Below, piece by piece: positions 61,068 to 64,000 of a DNA stretch of 64,000 bases (within the stretch, counting starts at the first letter, position 1; every line of letters starts with the position of its first letter). Below the pieces are notes generated by a model, which was given only the letters and a program-made list of their open reading frames with translations, searched no databases and was not told the origin of the DNA. The position numbers were made by a program, and so were the translations under genes. The DNA comes from Haladaptatus sp. R4 (GTDB taxonomy: Archaea > Halobacteriota > Halobacteria > Halobacteriales > Haladaptataceae), in assembly GCF_001625445.1 (NCBI RefSeq), contig NZ_LWHG01000011.1, positions 1 to 64,000 of the forward strand. Direction: 5' to 3'.

Positions 61068-62234
61068 ATGCGAATACTACAGACTCCGCCGCGATATCAT
61101 CCGTTTATCGGAGGTGTCGAGGAGTACGTCGCCACGCTCTCACACCAGTTGGTCGAGCGTGGACACGACGTGACCGTGCTCTGTGCGCGGTCGGATTCGA
61201 AGACTCCGGTCGAGGAGGTCAAAAATTCGGTTCGAATCCGACGGCTACCGGTGGCTGGCCATCTGGCAAACACGCCGATAACGCCACACTTTCCGCGTGC
61301 GGTGTACGAGGAGGCGGCCCGAGCGGACGTGATACACACCCACATGCCGACGCCGTGGAGTGCCGATTTGAGCGCGTTGGTCGGTGCCGTCACCCGAACG
61401 CCGACGGTGCTCACGTACCACAACAACGTCATTGGAACCGGAGTCGCGAGTGTGATGGCAAGCGCGTACAACAACATTCCGCTCCCGACGACGCTTCACC
61501 TAACCGACAGCGTCATCACTACACAGCAGTCGTACCTTCGGCGGGCACGCCCGTTGAAATCGGTTCGTTCGAAAGTCGAGTGCATCCCCAACGGCGTCGA
61601 TATTCGTCGGTTCCGACCGATGTCCGTCTCATCGGAAGCGAAGCGGTCGCTCGGATTCGCGTCCGATCGTGACAACGTGCTCTTTCTCAGCGCGCTGGAC
61701 GAATATCATCGGTACAAGGGTCTCGACGTGTTGTTAGCGGCGATGGCGTCGCTCGCTGAAACCACGGAAATGCCACCGAAACTCGTCGTCGGCGGTGACG
61801 GTGTTCTTCGGGCCGAGTACCAAGCCGAGGCACGGCAACTCGGCATCGACGATCACGTTCGATTCGTCGGACGTATTCCGGATGCCGAACTGGTGACAGC
61901 GTACAACGCGGCGGATACGTTCGTCCTCCCGTCGACCGATCCCGATCAAGAAGGGTTCGGCCTCGTCCTCTTGGAGGCGCTTGCGACCGGAACGCCGGTC
62001 GTCTCGACGGACATCGTCGGTGTAGCGAACGACATCGAATCTGTTGGTGTCGGGAAAGTCGTCACACGTCACGACCCGAACGCGCTTGCCGAGGGAATTC
62101 GGGATGTACTCGACTGGGAAGACGATCCGCTGTCCGATCGTTGTCGGTCGCTGTGTGAAGAGCGGTACTCGGCACGAACGAATGCGGAGCAGGTGTTGAG
62201 CGTTTACGCCGACCTCGTCGAAGCGGAGCGCTGA
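61068..62234 (+). CDS. Family 4 glycosyltransferase, second
   Basis: A 388-residue GT-B enzyme. It starts MRILQTPPRYHPFIGGVEEY, the typical GT4 N-terminal glycine loop (GGVEEYV), followed by HTHMPTPWSADLSALVGAV. The donor domain has VLFLSALDEYHRYKGLDVLL, VVGGDGVLRAEYQAEARQLG, and the EX7E region DPDQEGFGLVLLEALATGTP. It begins four bases after the epimerase stop, so the four genes from 57623 form one operon. The 3' end overlaps the convergent membrane-protein gene by 31 bp. Confidence 0.93.
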   Translation: MRILQTPPRYHPFIGGVEEYVATLSHQLVERGHDVTVLCARSDSKTPVEEVKNSVRIRRLPVAGHLANTPITPHFPRAVYEEAARADVIHTHMPTPWSADLSALVGAVTRTPTVLTYHNNVIGTGVASVMASAYNNIPLPTTLHLTDSVITTQQSYLRRARPLKSVRSKVECIPNGVDIRRFRPMSVSSEAKRSLGFASDRDNVLFLSALDEYHRYKGLDVLLAAMASLAETTEMPPKLVVGGDGVLRAEYQAEARQLGIDDHVRFVGRIPDAELVTAYNAADTFVLPSTDPDQEGFGLVLLEALATGTPVVSTDIVGVANDIESVGVGKVVTRHDPNALAEGIRDVLDWEDDPLSDRCRSLCEERYSARTNAEQVLSVYADLVEAER

Positions 62235-63985
62235 GACTGTGACGGTCGGCAACCGCGGTCGATTCGGAATACCGTGAACTCCGGTTGCCGAACGACCGGG
62301 GTGAATAGTGGACTACGGTCGAACTTCAGGTACGCGGAGCGATTTATCGGCTTTCGTTGGTAGTTTTCCACGTAGATTACCTGCGTAGATACTTCTCGAT
62401 TAAGGATGAAATAATCAGCGCCGTACGACCGCATCTCCTCGCAAGCCGCCGTCGCGTTCGTTCCGTACCAGACGTCGACGAGGCCCTGTCGGTCGTAATC
62501 GTCGGTGTTACGGTAGACGATTTCGTATCTGTCCATGCCGACGAGATACGCGCCTGTTTTCAAGTCCGTAAAGATGGGGTCGCCGCGCTCGACGCCGTTC
62601 TGATGCATTCCGTTCACGAGTTTGTCGTAATCGCCACGATACGGAAACGTCCAGACACCGGGGATAACGAGCAAGTTTCCGACGACCATCAGCGCGATGA
62701 TGACGTATCCCGTCACGTGGGCGAAGCGAGCGATTCGGTCGCGGGAGGGAGAGATTCGTGCTGGTAGGGAAAAGTGCGGAACGCGGGATCGAAGGGAGTA
62801 CCCGGAGTGATCGGCGACGAAACGCGGGATGTAGGGGATGTAAGTCGGAACGCTCCCGGGGAGGGAAAGCGAATCGAGTTCGCCGACGGCGACCAGCAGG
62901 CCGGGAATCGAAGCCTCGAAGAAAATCCGCGTCCAGAAAAAACTCACCGAGAGTCCGGCGGGGATGTACACCACGAGGACGCTGTAGAGCCACAGCATGC
63001 GCTCGTCGAGGAGAAACTGGCTACCCTCACGGGAGAGCGCACGGAATGCGCTGACGGCGCTAACGAGCGCCACGGGGACGAGGATTATCATCACGTACGG
63101 CGGCCACGAGAGCAAAAACGGGACCGGACGAACGGTACCGAAGCCGAACCGACTGCCGATGACGCCCAGCGTGTTACTGAAATCGAACCCCGTGAACTCG
63201 CCGCCGGAATGCGAGAGTCGATCGCCGTGAAGCGCGAGGAGGATCAGCGGGCCGACGACGGTTCCGAGGACGACGTCCCGCCGCGACCCGTCGCGTCGCC
63301 AGCGAAGCACGCCGATGACGAAGATGAATGGAAGGAGCAACAGGGAACGAGGGAGGTAGAACATCGATGTGAGCGCGAGAATACCTGCGCTGGTCCAAAA
63401 CCAGCGCCCGCCCTCACGACTCCAGCGAATCGTCGTGTAGAATCCAAGCAGGGTGATGGGAAACGAAAGCCCTCGCGCTTCGGTGATGTAGAGGGGCGAA
63501 TAGTCAGGCATCAGGAAAATAGCCGTCGCGCACAGGGTTCGATAGCGGGTGTCGTCGGTGTACAGCGACGCGAGAAGGTAGCCGACGACGAACTTCACGA
63601 GCGGCGTCAGCAGGAAGAATCGCGTCCAGCGATGGACGAAATCCAGTCCCGTGAGTGCCGTGAGACCGCTCGAAAGATACGCCGCGGCGGGCGTATCGAT
63701 ATCGACGCAGATCTTCCCCCAGTACGGGTCGTAGTTGCCGACCGACGAGACGTATCCGCAGGTCGGTAGGTGGAATCCGTGCGAGAGAAGCCACTCCTCG
63801 ATGTACCACAGCGAGTACGCCCACGGGTCATCGAGCGGCGGGACGAGCATCGCCTTGACGACGACGGCGAGACAGGCGGCGAGCAGGAGACAGAGACCGA
63901 GTCGCTCGCGCCACGAGAGCGGATGAATCCGCTGATCGTACGCATCCCGTGTTCGCCGTCGAAGCGTTGTGAGTATTCGCTTCAT
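62204..63985 (-). CDS. Large polytopic membrane protein, glycosyltransferase-like
   Basis: A 593-residue protein with about 11-13 membrane helices (LGLCLLLAACLAVVVKAMLV, ILALTSMFYLPRSLLLLPFI, MIILVPVALVSAVSAF, VTGYVIIALMVVGNLLVIPG). The first outside loop has DDPWAYSLWYIEEWLLSHGF with an acidic start, reminiscent of GT-C enzymes (PMT/ArnT/oligosaccharyl types), which carry Asp/Glu in loop 1. The C-terminal soluble part (GVERGDPIFTDLKTGAYLVG, YGADYFILNREVSTQVIYVE) is extracellular-like. It may transfer a lipid-linked sugar outside the cell. Convergent with the glycan operon. The ATG at 63985 is 15 bases from the window end, so an upstream start cannot be excluded. Confidence 0.82.
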   Translation of the reverse strand: MKRILTTLRRRTRDAYDQRIHPLSWRERLGLCLLLAACLAVVVKAMLVPPLDDPWAYSLWYIEEWLLSHGFHLPTCGYVSSVGNYDPYWGKICVDIDTPAAAYLSSGLTALTGLDFVHRWTRFFLLTPLVKFVVGYLLASLYTDDTRYRTLCATAIFLMPDYSPLYITEARGLSFPITLLGFYTTIRWSREGGRWFWTSAGILALTSMFYLPRSLLLLPFIFVIGVLRWRRDGSRRDVVLGTVVGPLILLALHGDRLSHSGGEFTGFDFSNTLGVIGSRFGFGTVRPVPFLLSWPPYVMIILVPVALVSAVSAFRALSREGSQFLLDERMLWLYSVLVVYIPAGLSVSFFWTRIFFEASIPGLLVAVGELDSLSLPGSVPTYIPYIPRFVADHSGYSLRSRVPHFSLPARISPSRDRIARFAHVTGYVIIALMVVGNLLVIPGVWTFPYRGDYDKLVNGMHQNGVERGDPIFTDLKTGAYLVGMDRYEIVYRNTDDYDRQGLVDVWYGTNATAACEEMRSYGADYFILNREVSTQVIYVENYQRKPINRSAYLKFDRSPLFTPVVRQPEFTVFRIDRGCRPSQSQRSASTRSA

Positions 63986-64000
63986 CGTCTACCGATATCG

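Overview
The window is a piece of chromosome from an extremely halophilic archaeon (class Halobacteria). The proteins are strongly acidic. Signature genes are a non-histone chromosomal protein MC1, a halobacterial-type plant-like ferredoxin, a thermosome with a GGM tail, archaeal IMP cyclohydrolase PurO, a dimeric-type tRNA-splicing endonuclease, Tat signal peptides with lipoboxes, and promoters with TATA boxes about 26 nt upstream of leaderless start codons. The genus cannot be fixed from sequence alone; a Haladaptatus- or Halococcus-like organism would fit.

Layout. 0-2.3 kb: the 5' part of a 16S rRNA gene on the minus strand, its leader and an array of tandem rRNA promoters, with the MC1 gene behind it. 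2.5-9.7 kb: an AbrB-like small protein, dihydroorotate dehydrogenase, an acetyltransferase, pheS-pheT, a low-GC lipoprotein and a methyltransferase. 9.7-19.4 kb: small membrane proteins, the endA-trpS pair, a NucS-like/zinc-finger fusion, a HAD hydrolase, a Ski2/Hel308-like helicase, ilvA and ridA. 19.4-26.8 kb: tRNA-Ser, a CAP-domain protein, a DUF7344 regulator, the thermosome, a low-GC patch of secreted proteins with two tandem paralogues, and an ornithine cyclodeaminase/alanine dehydrogenase family enzyme. 26.8-35.4 kb: PhoU/TrkA-C protein, threonine synthase, NUDIX, upp, a CobW GTPase and a Get3/ArsA-type ATPase. 35.5-49.7 kb: CstA, TMEM175-like channel, two PiT phosphate permeases, hisB and hisA, ferredoxin and a preflagellin/prepilin-peptidase-like protein. 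49.7-57.2 kb: universal stress protein, methyltransferase, malate dehydrogenase, phosphoesterase, purO, a divergent monooxygenase/HTH-10 regulator pair and tRNA-Gln. 57.6-64 kb: a surface glycan cluster (GT2, GT4, NAD-sugar epimerase, GT4 and a large polytopic protein).

Functional links. EndA and TrpRS are translationally coupled; in haloarchaea the tRNA-Trp precursor carries a large intron that EndA removes. IlvA and RidA sit in tandem, matching the need to remove reactive enamine intermediates. The last five genes look like one polysaccharide or protein-glycosylation pathway.

Most notable observations: three conserved genes (pheT, HAD, helicase) are each broken by one missing base at a G/C run, which looks like sequence error more than biology; the trpS gene has a low-GC central segment suggesting mosaic origin; the rRNA promoters are repeated with an 81-82 bp period; a 14-bp periodic array lies in front of thrC; and tandem Tat-exported paralogues of unknown function lie in a low-GC patch. 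No CRISPR array, insertion sequence, integrase or recognisable defence system was seen.
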